Below, one piece after another: positions 34,035 through 42,634 of a stretch of DNA of 64,000 nucleotides. Position numbers and translations under genes: made by a program. Source of the DNA: Bacteroidota bacterium (lineage in GTDB: Bacteria > Bacteroidota > Bacteroidia > Chitinophagales > Chitinophagaceae); assembly GCA_016868455.1 (NCBI GenBank), contig VGGV01000002.1:93400-157399 (forward strand), given 5' to 3'. Each line of letters begins with the position of its first letter. Within the stretch, counting starts at the first letter, position 1. The notes below the pieces were generated by a model. It did not search any database. It worked only from the letters and a program-made list of their open reading frames with translations, and was not told where the DNA came from.

Positions 34035-35237
34035 TTTATTTGAAGTGGTATAACTGTTATTCAATAAAACAATTCCCGGTTTCTTCCCTTTCTCAAAAAA
34101 ACCCAACTCATCCTCCCATCCCAAAGCCTTGGCCCCTTTACTCGTTGCCCATTGCAAAATGGTTTCTTCCGGTAAATGCGGAAAATGTTTTCGTACAGAT
34201 TCCATTTCCTTGGCAATACTCAGCTGCCAGTTGCTGCTATAACTGTCAGTGCCGAGAACGATATGGCAGCCATGCTTCATCAGTAAGTCAATCGGCGGAA
34301 CCCTGTTTTCAATATACAGGTTGGCATTGATGCAGAGGCAGTACACCAGTTTTAATCCGCTGGCTGCCGCATATTCATTCGCCCACACAATATCTTCCTC
34401 CGGCATAAAGGTGTTGTGAATAAGCAATATTGTTTGCCGGTTTGTAAAATATGGCAATACCGAACGGATGCTGCTTTTGCCCGTAACCGGGAAAGGCGAT
34501 CTGTTTAATCCGAAAATTTTAAAGAACCGCAGGTATTCACCCCCTCCGGTTTTGTATAACTCATCTTCGGCCGGGTGCTCCTGGTTATGGATGGATATGA
34601 TTTGATCCGCAGTGGTCTGGTTTATTAACTGAAATGTTTTTGGAGAAATGCTGTACGGGGCATGAGGAACCAACGATGACCGTAGATGGTTGACCGGCCA
34701 TTGGTCATCGGTCATCGCTTCAAGAACCGTTCTGTAATGCATTATATTCTCTTCCGCTTTTTCATCTGTAAAGCTCAATACCTCCACAAAATTCTGCCAG
34801 CGTATTTTGCTTTTACTTTTTACCAGAGCCGTATCGGCGGTATTGCCAATATCCCCAACGGCTACAATGCCATTGTCAAACATTTCTTTTTCAGCTGCGA
34901 TAATAGCATTCATTTTCTTTTGTAAAGTATCTTGAAAAGCCCCTCCTGCGGAGGGGTTTGGGGAGGCTTCCCGTTTGGTTACAACGGAACATAAAAAATC
35001 AATCAGCCCTGTATGCGGCGGAATGACGTTTTTCAAATGGCTTAATTCAAGGTGGCAATGACAATTGACAAGCCCCGGGGTAATGATGCCTTCCGCTTGC
35101 CATATATCATCTCCTGCTTCAGTTTCAGGAACTATAGCCTGCATTTTGCCGCTTTCATCGGTAATCAATACACTGCCGGGTTCACAAAACCGATAGCCGT
35201 CAAACAGCCTGTCTGCTTTAAACTTATTAAAAGCCAT
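34026..35237 (-). CDS. Amidohydrolase family deaminase (TrzN/SsnA/MtaD-like)
   Basis: 403 aa. Metal site: [11 protein letters not shown] (H60-C-H62), later [11 protein letters not shown], the H of LLIHNTF and [11 protein letters not shown] (the catalytic Asp). This pattern fits the deaminase branch of the amidohydrolase superfamily, which includes aminofutalosine deaminase of the menaquinone pathway; that role is possible but not shown. Residues 90-102 ([13 protein letters not shown]) are encoded by a palindromic repeat (34936-34969) and [12 protein letters not shown] by GGTCATC-rich sequence (34675-34717); both look like additions. Confidence 0.86.
   Translation of the reverse strand: MAFNKFKADRLFDGYRFCEPGSVLITDESGKMQAIVPETEAGDDIWQAEGIITPGLVNCHCHLELSHLKNVIPPHTGLIDFLCSVVTKREASPNPSAGGAFQDTLQKKMNAIIAAEKEMFDNGIVAVGDIGNTADTALVKSKSKIRWQNFVEVLSFTDEKAEENIMHYRTVLEAMTDDQWPVNHLRSSLVPHAPYSISPKTFQLINQTTADQIISIHNQEHPAEDELYKTGGGEYLRFFKIFGLNRSPFPVTGKSSIRSVLPYFTNRQTILLIHNTFMPEEDIVWANEYAAASGLKLVYCLCINANLYIENRVPPIDLLMKHGCHIVLGTDSYSSNWQLSIAKEMESVRKHFPHLPEETILQWATSKGAKALGWEDELGFFEKGKKPGIVLLNNSYTTSNKLP
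34675..34717. repeat. GGTCATC/GATGACC repeat inside the amidohydrolase gene
   Basis: GATGACC, GGTTGACC, TTGGTCATC and GGTCATCG follow one another in 43 bp in both orientations and stay in frame, just before the conserved SLVPHAPYS. Confidence 0.45.
34936..34969. repeat. CCCCTCC palindrome inside the amidohydrolase gene
   Basis: AAGCCCCTCC-TGC-GGAGGGG followed by TTTGGGGAGGCTT. The 7-bp inner stem is CCCCTCC/GGAGGGG, and AAGCC...GGCTT closes the outside. It encodes [11 protein letters not shown], a Pro/Gly-rich peptide between the metal-site region and the next helix. Related C/G-rich arms occur before prfA (35282-35311) and at 53843-53872. Confidence 0.65.
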
Positions 35238-35249
35238 GCCGTATTCTAT

Positions 35250-35257
35250 TAACTTTG
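35250..35257 (+). promoter_or_regulatory. -7 box TAACTTTG upstream of prfA
   Basis: Fits TAnnTTTG, 56 bp before the prfA ATG and 13 bp from the divergent amidohydrolase start. The C/G-rich hairpin at 35282 would be in the leader. Confidence 0.45.
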
Positions 35258-35281
35258 CTGCCCAAATTTAATCAAACAAAA

Positions 35282-35311
35282 CCCTCCCCCTTCAGGGGGA
35301 GACGGAGGGGG
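35282..35311. repeat. C/G-rich hairpin abutting the prfA start
   Basis: CTCCCCC-TTCA-GGGGGAG forms a 7-bp stem, then GACGGAGGGGG runs to 1 bp before ATG 35313. The second G-rich part (GGAGGGGG) may act as an unusually strong Shine-Dalgarno sequence or compete for the C-arm. Confidence 0.6.
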
Positions 35312-35312
35312 C

Positions 35313-36377
35313 ATGTTAGACAAATTAGAAGCCATAAAAGCGAGATTTGACCAGTTGGGTGTGGCACTTACCAACCCGGAAATCGTCGGTAACAATAAAA
35401 AGTTTGCTGAAACAAGCAAAGAGTATCGCAGCCTGGAAAAAATTGTGGCTGCATATAATAAATATAAAAAAATACTGGAGGATATTGATTTTTATAAAGA
35501 AGCCCTGGCGGGCAATGATGAAGAAATGAGGGAACTGGCCAAAATGGAAGCGCCGGCGCTTGACGAAAAAAAAGGGCAGGTGGAGGTTTATATCCGCCAG
35601 CTGCTGATACCCAAAGATCCGCAGGATGAAAAAAACGCCATACTTGAAATTCGGGCAGGTACGGGCGGTGATGAGGCCAGTCTTTTTGCAGGCGACCTGC
35701 TTCGTATGTATATCCGCTACTGTGAAAGAAGAGGATGGAAGACGGCAATACTGAGCGAAAATGAAGGCACGGTTGGCGGTTACAAAGAGGTACAGCTTGA
35801 GGTGACCGGCGATGATGTATATGGTACTTTAAAGTTTGAAAGCGGAGTACACCGGGTGCAGCGGGTACCGGAAACAGAAGCCAGCGGAAGGGTGCATACC
35901 TCGGCAGCCACAGTTGCGGTAATGCCCGAGGCTGAAGAAGTGGACTTTGAACTGAAAGAAAGCGATGTAAAAATGGAGACTGCCCGCAGCGGCGGGGCCG
36001 GCGGACAGAATGTAAACAAAGTGGAAACTAAGGTAATGCTCACACATATACCTACCGGTACCGTAGTAATATGCCAGACGGAACGAACCCAACTGGCTAA
36101 CCGGGAAAAAGCCATGCAGATGCTTAGAACCAAACTGTATGAAGAACAGGTAAGAAAACAGGAAGAGGAAATTGCCCGCCACCGCAAAAGCCTGGTAAGC
36201 ACCGGTGACCGAAGCGCCAAGATCAGAACATACAATTTTCCCCAGGGCAGGGTAACCGACCATCGTATCGGGCTTACATTGTATAACCTGGATACAGTGT
36301 TGAACGGGGGTATTCAGGAATTGATTGATGCCTTGCAGTTTGCTGAAAACTCGGAAAAACTGGCCCGGCAAAACTGA
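35313..36377 (+). CDS. prfA: Peptide chain release factor 1
   Basis: 354 aa. It has the coiled N-terminal domain, the anticodon-mimic region and the catalytic GGQ loop near residue 230 ([16 protein letters not shown]), then the RF1-type end ([21 protein letters not shown]). RF1 reads UAA and UAG and releases the chain on the ribosome. Because UAG is read by RF1, an intact prfA argues against amber recoding in this genome, which matters for the TAG-split gene just downstream. Confidence 0.96.
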   Translation: MLDKLEAIKARFDQLGVALTNPEIVGNNKKFAETSKEYRSLEKIVAAYNKYKKILEDIDFYKEALAGNDEEMRELAKMEAPALDEKKGQVEVYIRQLLIPKDPQDEKNAILEIRAGTGGDEASLFAGDLLRMYIRYCERRGWKTAILSENEGTVGGYKEVQLEVTGDDVYGTLKFESGVHRVQRVPETEASGRVHTSAATVAVMPEAEEVDFELKESDVKMETARSGGAGGQNVNKVETKVMLTHIPTGTVVICQTERTQLANREKAMQMLRTKLYEEQVRKQEEEIARHRKSLVSTGDRSAKIRTYNFPQGRVTDHRIGLTLYNLDTVLNGGIQELIDALQFAENSEKLARQN

Positions 36378-36489
36378 TTTTGCGAACCTGCAAAATATAT
36401 CAGAACAGCTCCGCCAGAAGACCTACTTTAGATATTCCAACATTTTTTAATAACGGTTTGCTGCAGGCACAAACACAAATCAAACGGCT

Positions 36490-37131
36490 ATGTTAGACCA
36501 GTTGTTCAACATCGTAAAACAATTCGGGCAGGATACAGTGGTAAATAATCCCGAAGTGCCCAATGAATACAACCCGGAGATAATGGCAGATGCCACCAAA
36601 ACCATTGCAAGCGGTTTCCAGAATGTAAGGGCCGGCGGCGGCTTTCAAAATATACTTGACCTTTTTAAGGGTGGCGGAAATGCTGGTTAGGGAGGCGGAA
36701 TGGGAAGCCTGATAAAAAACCCTATTGTTACCATGATGATTGGCTATTTGATCAGCAAGCTGGTGAGCAAGTATAAAATGAGCCCCGCCTCTGCCGGCAA
36801 TATTGCCAATAACCTGATACCTAATTCCATTAACAACCTCATACAGCAAACTAATGACCCTTCAAATAAAGAAGCCACACTGGATAACCTTGTAGGTTCC
36901 CTGGTAGGCCGTGCAGCAGTGCCGGTTCAGGAAGAGCAGCAATCAGGAGGTTTTTCATTACAGAACCCGCTTGAGCAATTTACCGGCAGAGGAAATGGCG
37001 GATCAGGCGGCGGTGGGTTTGATATACAGGATATTATCGGGAACCTAACCCGGAAATCTCAAAGCAACTTTCAGGATCAGCAAAGCGGCGGAGGGGGCCT
37101 GATGGACCTGATAAAGGGGTTTATCAAGTGA
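36490..37131 (+). pseudogene. Gly-rich DUF937-like gene split by an in-frame TAG
   Basis: The frame opens at ATG 36490 and hits TAG at 36688-36690 after 66 codons, then continues in the same frame (an ATG is available at 36700) to TAA 37131; full length would be 213 aa. N-part: MLDQLFNIVKQFGQDTVVNN, helical. C-part: KNPIVTMMIGYLISKLVSKYKMSPASAGNIANNLIPNSINNLI followed by Gly-rich linkers. This resembles DUF937-type proteins. CAG to TAG is a one-base change at a Gly-rich hinge (NAG-stop-GGGMG). It may be a true nonsense mutation, a sequence error, or two separate peptides. Confidence 0.6.
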
Positions 37132-37153
37132 CTTGAATTTAGTTTCTTAATAA

Positions 37154-37183
37154 CCCGGCCTTCGCAAAGGCCGGCCTTTTTTT
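37154..37183 (+). terminator. Terminator after the TAG-split gene
   Basis: CCGGCCTT-CGC-AAGGCCGG stem followed by CTTTTTTTGC, 23 bp after the stop. Confidence 0.85.
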
Positions 37184-37452
37184 GCAGTTAATTTTTTGGC
37201 ATGGAATTTAGAAAGTAAAACACAAAGGAAAAGTCCAAGTATTGCCAGTTCTCTAAAGATTGATTGTCAGCTTTTTTTTATAAAGCATCGGGGAATGTTT
37301 GAAAACAAACGATTGCGGCGGTATAACTCTGCTTATAAAGGACATCGTAAGCTTACAAATGATTATACCGGCTTTTACTATTAGCGGATGGGTGGAAATA
37401 CGGAATAAGTTCTTTTAAACTTTCATTAACAGCATACATCATACTACCGGCA
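37184..37452. other. Gene-poor stretch
   Basis: About 270 bp, A/T-rich, with no convincing coding frame on either strand. A 62-codon frame starting with TTG (37196-37384) has no signal, motif or start context. It lies between a terminator and the small-RNA candidate. Confidence 0.5.
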
Positions 37453-37460
37453 GTAAATTT
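37453..37460 (+). promoter_or_regulatory. -7 box TAAATTTG upstream of the small-RNA candidate
   Basis: Fits TAnnTTTG; the -33 element is not distinct. It would start transcription near 37466 with no gene downstream before a terminator. Confidence 0.35.
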
Positions 37461-37465
37461 GCGTT

Positions 37466-37560
37466 ATACTATTACAGATCTTACTTATAAAAGCAGTCAA
37501 TTTTCTCATAAGCAGTTAGTTTTGGTTGCGACCCCTGTTTCTACAGGGGTTTATTTTTTT
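37466..37560 (+). ncRNA. Candidate small RNA of about 95 nt
   Basis: A -7 box (37453-37460) and a terminator (37531-37560) bracket about 95 bases on the plus strand that hold no credible coding frame and are not upstream of a plus-strand gene: the next gene (VanZ) is on the minus strand and its stop overlaps the U-tract. The body is A/T-rich with a repeated AAGCAGT (37490-37496 and 37510-37516). No known RNA family is recognised. An alternative is that the hairpin only protects the 3' end of the VanZ transcript. Confidence 0.4.
37531..37560 (+). terminator. Terminator of the small-RNA candidate
   Basis: ACCCCTGT-TTCT-ACAGGGGT, 8-bp perfect stem with 4-base loop, then TTATTTTTTT. Confidence 0.75.
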
Positions 37561-37949
37561 ATAAACCTCCTGAGGCTAAAAATTAACCCTGCAACACATC
37601 CGGCGGCATCAGCTGCAATATCTCCGCTGTCAAAAAACCGGTTGGCCACAAAATGTTTCTGTACGAACTCCATTCCCACACCATAGGCAAACCCTGTTAG
37701 TGAACAAACAACAAAGAGGTTTTTTAATCTTTTTTCATCGAAACGGTACCTTAATAACGACCAGCACCATAAAAATACAAGTACGGCAAAAAGAAAGATA
37801 TGCACCCATTTGTCAAACCACACTTTGCTGAGCCAGTCCGCTTTAGGAAAAGCCGAACCAGGCACTATGAGTAAAATGGTGGTGGTAACCAGCCAGGCAG
37901 CACCGGGAAAGAATGATGGTTGTATCTTTTTCAAGCAAAGTTTTGGCAA
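37551..37949 (-). CDS. VanZ family membrane protein
   Basis: 132 aa if started at TTG 37949, or 127 aa from TTG 37934 (MKKIQPSFFPGAAWL); no ATG is available. Four hydrophobic helices with the VanZ pattern WFDKWVHIFLFAVLVFLW and GVGMEFVQKHFVANRFFDSGDIAADAAGCVAGLIF. In enterococci VanZ relates to teicoplanin resistance; in Gram-negatives the function is unknown. In other Bacteroidota, as I recall, a VanZ gene often follows gcvH; here a sigma/anti-sigma pair lies between them. Confidence 0.85.
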   Translation of the reverse strand: MPKLCLKKIQPSFFPGAAWLVTTTILLIVPGSAFPKADWLSKVWFDKWVHIFLFAVLVFLWCWSLLRYRFDEKRLKNLFVVCSLTGFAYGVGMEFVQKHFVANRFFDSGDIAADAAGCVAGLIFSLRRFIKK

Positions 37950-37991
37950 TAATAATGAGAAGAATGATTATGTTCTAATTTATCAATGAAT

Positions 37992-38022
37992 AAAAAGAGG
38001 CCCCCAAAGAGACCCCTTGTTT
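37992..38022 (-). terminator. Possible terminator after the anti-sigma gene
   Basis: On the minus strand AAGGGG and CCTCTT pair (one G-U) around a 12-base loop, followed by TTTATT. Position is about 90 bp after the stop of the anti-sigma gene. Moderate stem. Confidence 0.4.
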
Positions 38023-38113
38023 AACCAACTATAGAACCAAAAACTACTATAGCAGTGTTTGTGTTCTGACAGTTACGACCAAACAAGATAATTGGATTGA
38101 AAAAGAGTTGTTA

Positions 38114-38881
38114 TCAGAGATTACCGAGCACATACATCTTGCCTGCAGGTGTCTTCGCATCCGGCCTGCCTTTCTTTTCAAGTGTGATGGCAAATGCCTG
38201 GGCCTTTTGGGCATTTTTGGCTTTGATAAGCAATTTATCCTGGCGGACAAAGTAATCATCGCTGATGAAACCCAGGTCAACCGGTTGTCCATCAGCCAAT
38301 GCCCACAACTGGTATTGAAGGCTGTCGGCAGGTTTGGGCAGGTTGTTCACCAGCAGATAAACATCATGCGAAGCAGTATCCCAGTATACTGTAGTATAGG
38401 ATTGAGGTGATTCAGGTGTTCCCTTCATGGATGCCATTTTTACTTCAGGCCTGCCCCGGAGCATATCAACATCTTTCCGGATATCATTTAATTTAGCAAC
38501 AGTATTATCAAAATCGCCCTTCAGTTTTTTGTTTTTACCGGACAAAGAAATGTTCAGGTAAATACTTCCTGCCAGCAGGGCAATGCAGGCGGCAGCAGCA
38601 TATTTCCAGCCGTTTATTCTTCTGACAGGCGATGCTTTCATGGAAACCACTTTTCCGCCGCCGCTGATTTCGTTCATGATTTTGTCTTTCACACCCGGGT
38701 CAGGAGTTGCTGCATTGGCCATAGCCTGTTTTTCCATCGCCAGTTCAAAATCAATTCTGGCCCGCAACACTTCAGGGTGCCCGGCACACATCCGCTCCAA
38801 CTCTCTTCTTTCTTCTTCTGAAGCGAGGCCAAGCACATAGCTTTCCACAATTCCGCTTGATATGTATTCCTGTATGTTCAC
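38114..38881 (-). CDS. Anti-sigma factor, RskA type
   Basis: 255 aa. N-terminal cytoplasmic anti-sigma part (MNIQEYISSGIVESYVLGLASEEERRELERM), one membrane helix (about 93-110, YAAAACIALLAGSIYLNI), a coiled segment and the C-terminal RskA periplasmic domain (VYLLVNNLPKPADSLQYQLWALADGQPVDLG). It would hold the adjacent ECF sigma factor at the membrane until a signal triggers proteolysis. Starts 2 bp after the sigma gene, the standard arrangement. Confidence 0.92.
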   Translation of the reverse strand: MNIQEYISSGIVESYVLGLASEEERRELERMCAGHPEVLRARIDFELAMEKQAMANAATPDPGVKDKIMNEISGGGKVVSMKASPVRRINGWKYAAAACIALLAGSIYLNISLSGKNKKLKGDFDNTVAKLNDIRKDVDMLRGRPEVKMASMKGTPESPQSYTTVYWDTASHDVYLLVNNLPKPADSLQYQLWALADGQPVDLGFISDDYFVRQDKLLIKAKNAQKAQAFAITLEKKGRPDAKTPAGKMYVLGNL

Positions 38882-38883
38882 TT

Positions 38884-39423
38884 TTACTGAATCATTGTTC
38901 TTAAATGAATTAAAGCGCTTCGTATTCTTGTCTTCACTGTTCCCAAAGGCAGGCTGAGCATTTTAGCTATTTCTTCATGCGTGAAGCCCTGGAAATAGGA
39001 TAGGTCAATCAGCACCCTCCATTCTTCTTTTAATTTGCCCAACAGTTTTTTCAGGCCCACATCGCTTACAGCCGGGCCGTATGCGGAACCGGCAATTTCC
39101 GTGTTTTCGCCAAGCGGCTGGTTTTTTTGTGCATCCCGGTATCCTTTTGACCTTATTTCATCTATTGCAGCATTTCTGGCTATGTTCAGCATCCAGGTAA
39201 ACAGGCGGCCTTTAGATGCATCATATGATTCTATCTTCTTCCAGATGTTTATAAACACATTTTGGAGCACATCACTGGCTGCTTCCCGGTCAGTAACAAT
39301 AGCATGTACAATACCAAATAAAGCCCCCGAATAGTTATCGTACAAATAACTGAAAGCCTGCTGGTCTCTTTGCTGAAGCAATGCCACCAGCTCCTGTTCG
39401 CTGTATGTGGTTTTCAGGTTCAA
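38884..39423 (-). CDS. ECF sigma factor (SigK-like)
   Basis: 179 aa from TTG 39423 (no in-frame ATG nearby). Sigma-70 region 2 (YLYDNYSGALFGIVHAIVTDREAASDVLQNVFINIWKKIESYDASKGRLFTWMLNIARNAAID) and region 4 (LIDLSYFQGFTHEEIAKMLSLPLGTVKTRIRSALIHLR) are complete. Together with the RskA-type gene it forms a membrane stress-response switch; in mycobacteria SigK/RskA controls secreted antigen genes, which need not apply here. 66 bp downstream of gcvH on the same strand. Confidence 0.93.
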   Translation of the reverse strand: MNLKTTYSEQELVALLQQRDQQAFSYLYDNYSGALFGIVHAIVTDREAASDVLQNVFINIWKKIESYDASKGRLFTWMLNIARNAAIDEIRSKGYRDAQKNQPLGENTEIAGSAYGPAVSDVGLKKLLGKLKEEWRVLIDLSYFQGFTHEEIAKMLSLPLGTVKTRIRSALIHLRTMIQ

Positions 39424-39489
39424 TTGGTTGGTTAAGACACAACAGCCGGTTGTATCATGCTGATATACGCACAGAACGTTAGGTGAGAT

Positions 39490-39867
39490 TTAACCGGTGA
39501 TGGCTTCATAGGCAGCCGCATCCATCAGTTCATTTACCTCTGTCGGGTTGTTAACAGTCATTTTAATCATCCAGCCGGCTCCATACGGATCATTATTTAC
39601 CGATTCAGGGGCGCCATTCAGGGAGGAATTAAATTCAGTAATTGTCCCGCTTACCGGTAAGAAAAGGTCAGACACTGTTTTTACCGCCTCCACGGTTCCA
39701 AATACGGCGCCTGCTTCAAGGCTCTGCCCCACGGTTTCCACTTCCACATATACAATATCACCCAGTTCCCTTTGGGCAAAATCAGTAATGCCAATAGTGG
39801 CTGTATTTCCATCCAGTTTTATCCATTCATGGTCTTTTGTGTAACGGAGATCGGCAGGAAAATTCAT
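39490..39867 (-). CDS. gcvH: Glycine cleavage system H protein
   Basis: 125 aa, normal length. The lipoyl-lysine motif [13 protein letters not shown] places the lipoylated residue at K63; the start [11 protein letters not shown] and the end YGAGWMIKM are typical. GcvH shuttles the aminomethyl group between GcvP, GcvT and GcvL in glycine breakdown, and also serves lipoate supply. The other gcv genes are not in view. Confidence 0.97.
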   Translation of the reverse strand: MNFPADLRYTKDHEWIKLDGNTATIGITDFAQRELGDIVYVEVETVGQSLEAGAVFGTVEAVKTVSDLFLPVSGTITEFNSSLNGAPESVNNDPYGAGWMIKMTVNNPTEVNELMDAAAYEAITG

Positions 39868-40019
39868 ACCAGTTGGTTTGCTGCAAACCTAAGGGAAAAC
39901 GGCGATAAACAAATTGAATGTCAATCGCACCTAATTCAATTCACCGGACATAAACCGCCGTTCAGATACCATTTTGTGCCATTAATCGGGAAGTGCTTTT
40001 ACAACTGGATGACCGGAGG

Positions 40020-40027
40020 TATCTTTG
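40020..40027 (+). promoter_or_regulatory. -7 box TATCTTTG for the OMP_b-brl_3 gene
   Basis: Fits TAnnTTTG, 27 bp before the ATG, and is embedded in a GGAGG-TATCTTTG-CCTCC inverted repeat that would melt into a hairpin covering the box; an overlapping regulator site is possible. Confidence 0.45.
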
Positions 40028-40054
40028 CCTCCGCAAGATTAAAAACCATTAACA

Positions 40055-42532
40055 ATGAGAAAGTTAGTAACAGGTTTAACCGCCTTTATCCTTTTATCGG
40101 CCTCCGCTATGGCTCAAAAGGTTACTGGTAGTGTAAAGGATGAACAGGGAAAGGGGTTGGATAAAACAACCGTATCGCTGTTGAATGCAAAGGATTCTTC
40201 TGTAGCCAAACTTGGTATTACAAGTGCAAACGGAAACTTCTCTATTACCGCCCCCAAAAACGGCAATTACCTGTTAAGCACATCCCATGTTGGGTATACT
40301 ACTTTTTACTCAAGAGTGTTTGAGTTATCAGGCTCGGGTGAAGTCAGCCTGGGAGATTTGGCCATGGTAAAAGCCGGCAGTAACCTTGCCGGTGTAACCG
40401 TTACGTCCAAAAAACCGATGATAGAAGTAAAAGCCGATAAGACCATTTTGAATGTAGAAGGCACCATCAATGCTACAGGTAATGATGCGCTGGAATTGCT
40501 TCGCAAATCGCCGGGTGTATTGCTTGATAAGGATGAAAATATCAGCCTGGCCGGAAAAAACGGTGTACAGATATATATTGACGGGAAACCAACACCGCTC
40601 TCAGGGTCCGATCTCACCAATTACCTGAAATCACTTCAGTCAGCCCAGATAGAATCCATCGAGATCATCACCAATCCTTCAGCCAAGTATGATGCTGCCG
40701 GTAATGCCGGTATTATTAATATCCGCTTGAAGAAAAATAAAGCCTTTGGCACCAACGGTTCAGTAAATGCCGGGTATAATATCTGGGTATACCCTAAATA
40801 CAATACGGGTCTTTCAATTAATCACCGCAATAAGAACATTAATGTCTTTGGTAATTACAATTATAATAATTCAAAGAACGAAAATAAATTCAGGTTGTAC
40901 AGGGATCTGCTGGATACCATATTCAATCAGCAGAGCACCATGATTATGCAGAACGAAAGCCATGGCTTTAAAGCCGGGTTGGATTATTTTGCGACAAATA
41001 GAAGCACTTTTGGCATTCTTATTAACGGGAACATTGCTGAAAACAGCTTTAACAGCGACAGCCGCACCCCCATCAGCTTCAAGCCAACCGGAGTGGTAAA
41101 CAGGCTGCTGGTAGCCAATAACAGAAACCGGATGGAAAGAAACAATGTAAATTTTAACCTGAACTATAAATATACCGATACATCCGGCAGGGAGCTGAAT
41201 GTGGATGCTGATTATGGACTTTTCCGAATCAACTCCAACCAGCTGCAGCCTAATTATTACTACGATGCTTCCGGAACCGGTTTACAAAGCCAGTTTATTT
41301 ATCGGTTCCTTTCGCCTACTGATATTGATATTTATACACTGAAGGCAGACTATGAATCGAACTTCAAAAAGGGAAGGCTGGGCATTGGCGGCAAAACTTC
41401 TTTAATAAAAACCAACAATAACTTTCAACGGTTTAATGTACAGCAGCTGAACCCCGAACAAAAGACACTGGATGTGCCCCGCAGCAACCAGTTTGACTAT
41501 GAAGAAAATATCAATGCCCTGTATGTAAACTATAACAAACAACTGAAAGGAGGGGTGACGGTGCAGGCCGGATTAAGAATAGAAAATACCACTACTACCG
41601 GCGATTCTTATGGACTGAATGCTGATGGCAGCATTCACACTTCATCAAAACTCAGATTTATCAGGGAATACACCAACCTGTTTCCCAGTGCGGCTGTTTC
41701 AGTGGCTAAAGATCCGAACAATCAATGGGGAATATCTTACAGCCGCCGCATTGACCGGCCGGCTTACCAGGATCTGAATCCTTTTGAATTTAAGCTGGAT
41801 GAATACACATTCATGAAGGGAAATACACAACTGCGTCCGCAGTATACAGATATCATATCGCTGACGCATACTTATAAGTATAAGCTTACAACAAAACTAA
41901 GCTACAGCCATGTAAACGATGTGTTTACCCAGTTGGGGGACACGGCTGAAAAATCCAAGAGTTTTCTTACCAAGAAAAACCTTGCCACGCAGGATGTGGT
42001 ATCGCTGAACATCAGCTATCCCCTGATGTATAAATCATATATGATGTTTGTAAACTTCAGCGGAAATTACTCGCATTATAAAGCTGATTTTGGAGGGGGT
42101 AACCGTACTGTTGACCTGGATGTTATTTCCTTCAACATATACATGCAGCACAGCCTGAAGTTCGGCAAGAAAAAAGACTGGACAGCTGAAGCCAGCGGTT
42201 GGTACAATTCACCCTCCATCTGGCAGGGAACTTTTGAAAGCAGGGCCATGTGGACAATGGATGCCGGCGTACAAAAACAGGTGTTTAAAGGCAAGGGAAC
42301 ATTCAAGGTTTCTGTATCGGACATCTTCTTCAGCATGAAATGGAAAGGCGAGAGCAACTTTGCCGGACAAAAAACAGTTGCCAGCGGCAACTGGGAAAGC
42401 CGTCAACTGAGAACCAGTCTTACCTGGAGGTTCGGCAGCAATACAATGCAAGCAGCAAGACAACGCAAGGATGCTTCAGAAGAAGAGAAGAAAAGAACGG
42501 AAGGCGGCGGAGGGATTGGAAATAATTACTAA
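40055..42532 (+). CDS. TonB-dependent receptor-like barrel (OMP_b-brl_3 family)
   Basis: 825 aa. Signal peptide (MRKLVTGLTAFILLSASAMAQ), a CarboxypepD_reg-like domain (about 22-105), plug (about 115-230: IEVKADKTILNVEGTINATGNDALELLRKSPGVLLDKDENISLAGKNGVQIYIDGKP), then the family-3 barrel. No SusD partner is adjacent. Family members are often linked to metal, peptide or polysaccharide uptake; the ligand here is unknown. The C-terminus is unusually charged (RQRKDASEEEKKR) with a Gly-rich end. Followed by a strong terminator. Confidence 0.92.
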   Translation: MRKLVTGLTAFILLSASAMAQKVTGSVKDEQGKGLDKTTVSLLNAKDSSVAKLGITSANGNFSITAPKNGNYLLSTSHVGYTTFYSRVFELSGSGEVSLGDLAMVKAGSNLAGVTVTSKKPMIEVKADKTILNVEGTINATGNDALELLRKSPGVLLDKDENISLAGKNGVQIYIDGKPTPLSGSDLTNYLKSLQSAQIESIEIITNPSAKYDAAGNAGIINIRLKKNKAFGTNGSVNAGYNIWVYPKYNTGLSINHRNKNINVFGNYNYNNSKNENKFRLYRDLLDTIFNQQSTMIMQNESHGFKAGLDYFATNRSTFGILINGNIAENSFNSDSRTPISFKPTGVVNRLLVANNRNRMERNNVNFNLNYKYTDTSGRELNVDADYGLFRINSNQLQPNYYYDASGTGLQSQFIYRFLSPTDIDIYTLKADYESNFKKGRLGIGGKTSLIKTNNNFQRFNVQQLNPEQKTLDVPRSNQFDYEENINALYVNYNKQLKGGVTVQAGLRIENTTTTGDSYGLNADGSIHTSSKLRFIREYTNLFPSAAVSVAKDPNNQWGISYSRRIDRPAYQDLNPFEFKLDEYTFMKGNTQLRPQYTDIISLTHTYKYKLTTKLSYSHVNDVFTQLGDTAEKSKSFLTKKNLATQDVVSLNISYPLMYKSYMMFVNFSGNYSHYKADFGGGNRTVDLDVISFNIYMQHSLKFGKKKDWTAEASGWYNSPSIWQGTFESRAMWTMDAGVQKQVFKGKGTFKVSVSDIFFSMKWKGESNFAGQKTVASGNWESRQLRTSLTWRFGSNTMQAARQRKDASEEEKKRTEGGGGIGNNY

Positions 42533-42545
42533 TTGCTCAATAATA

Positions 42546-42583
42546 AACGCATCTGCTGAAAACAGCAGATGCGTTTTCGTTTA
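42546..42583 (+). terminator. Terminator after the OMP_b-brl_3 gene
   Basis: AACGCATCTGCTG-AAAA-CAGCAGATGCGTT, 13-bp perfect stem, then TTCGTTT. Confidence 0.88.
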
Positions 42584-42634
42584 ATAACCGGCAGCCCGGT
42601 ATTTTTTTTTGTTGCCGGGTCAGGGGGATCTCTT

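Noticed and set aside
37196..37384. A 62-codon frame from TTG
   Set aside because: No start context, signal, motif or neighbour logic; composition looks random.
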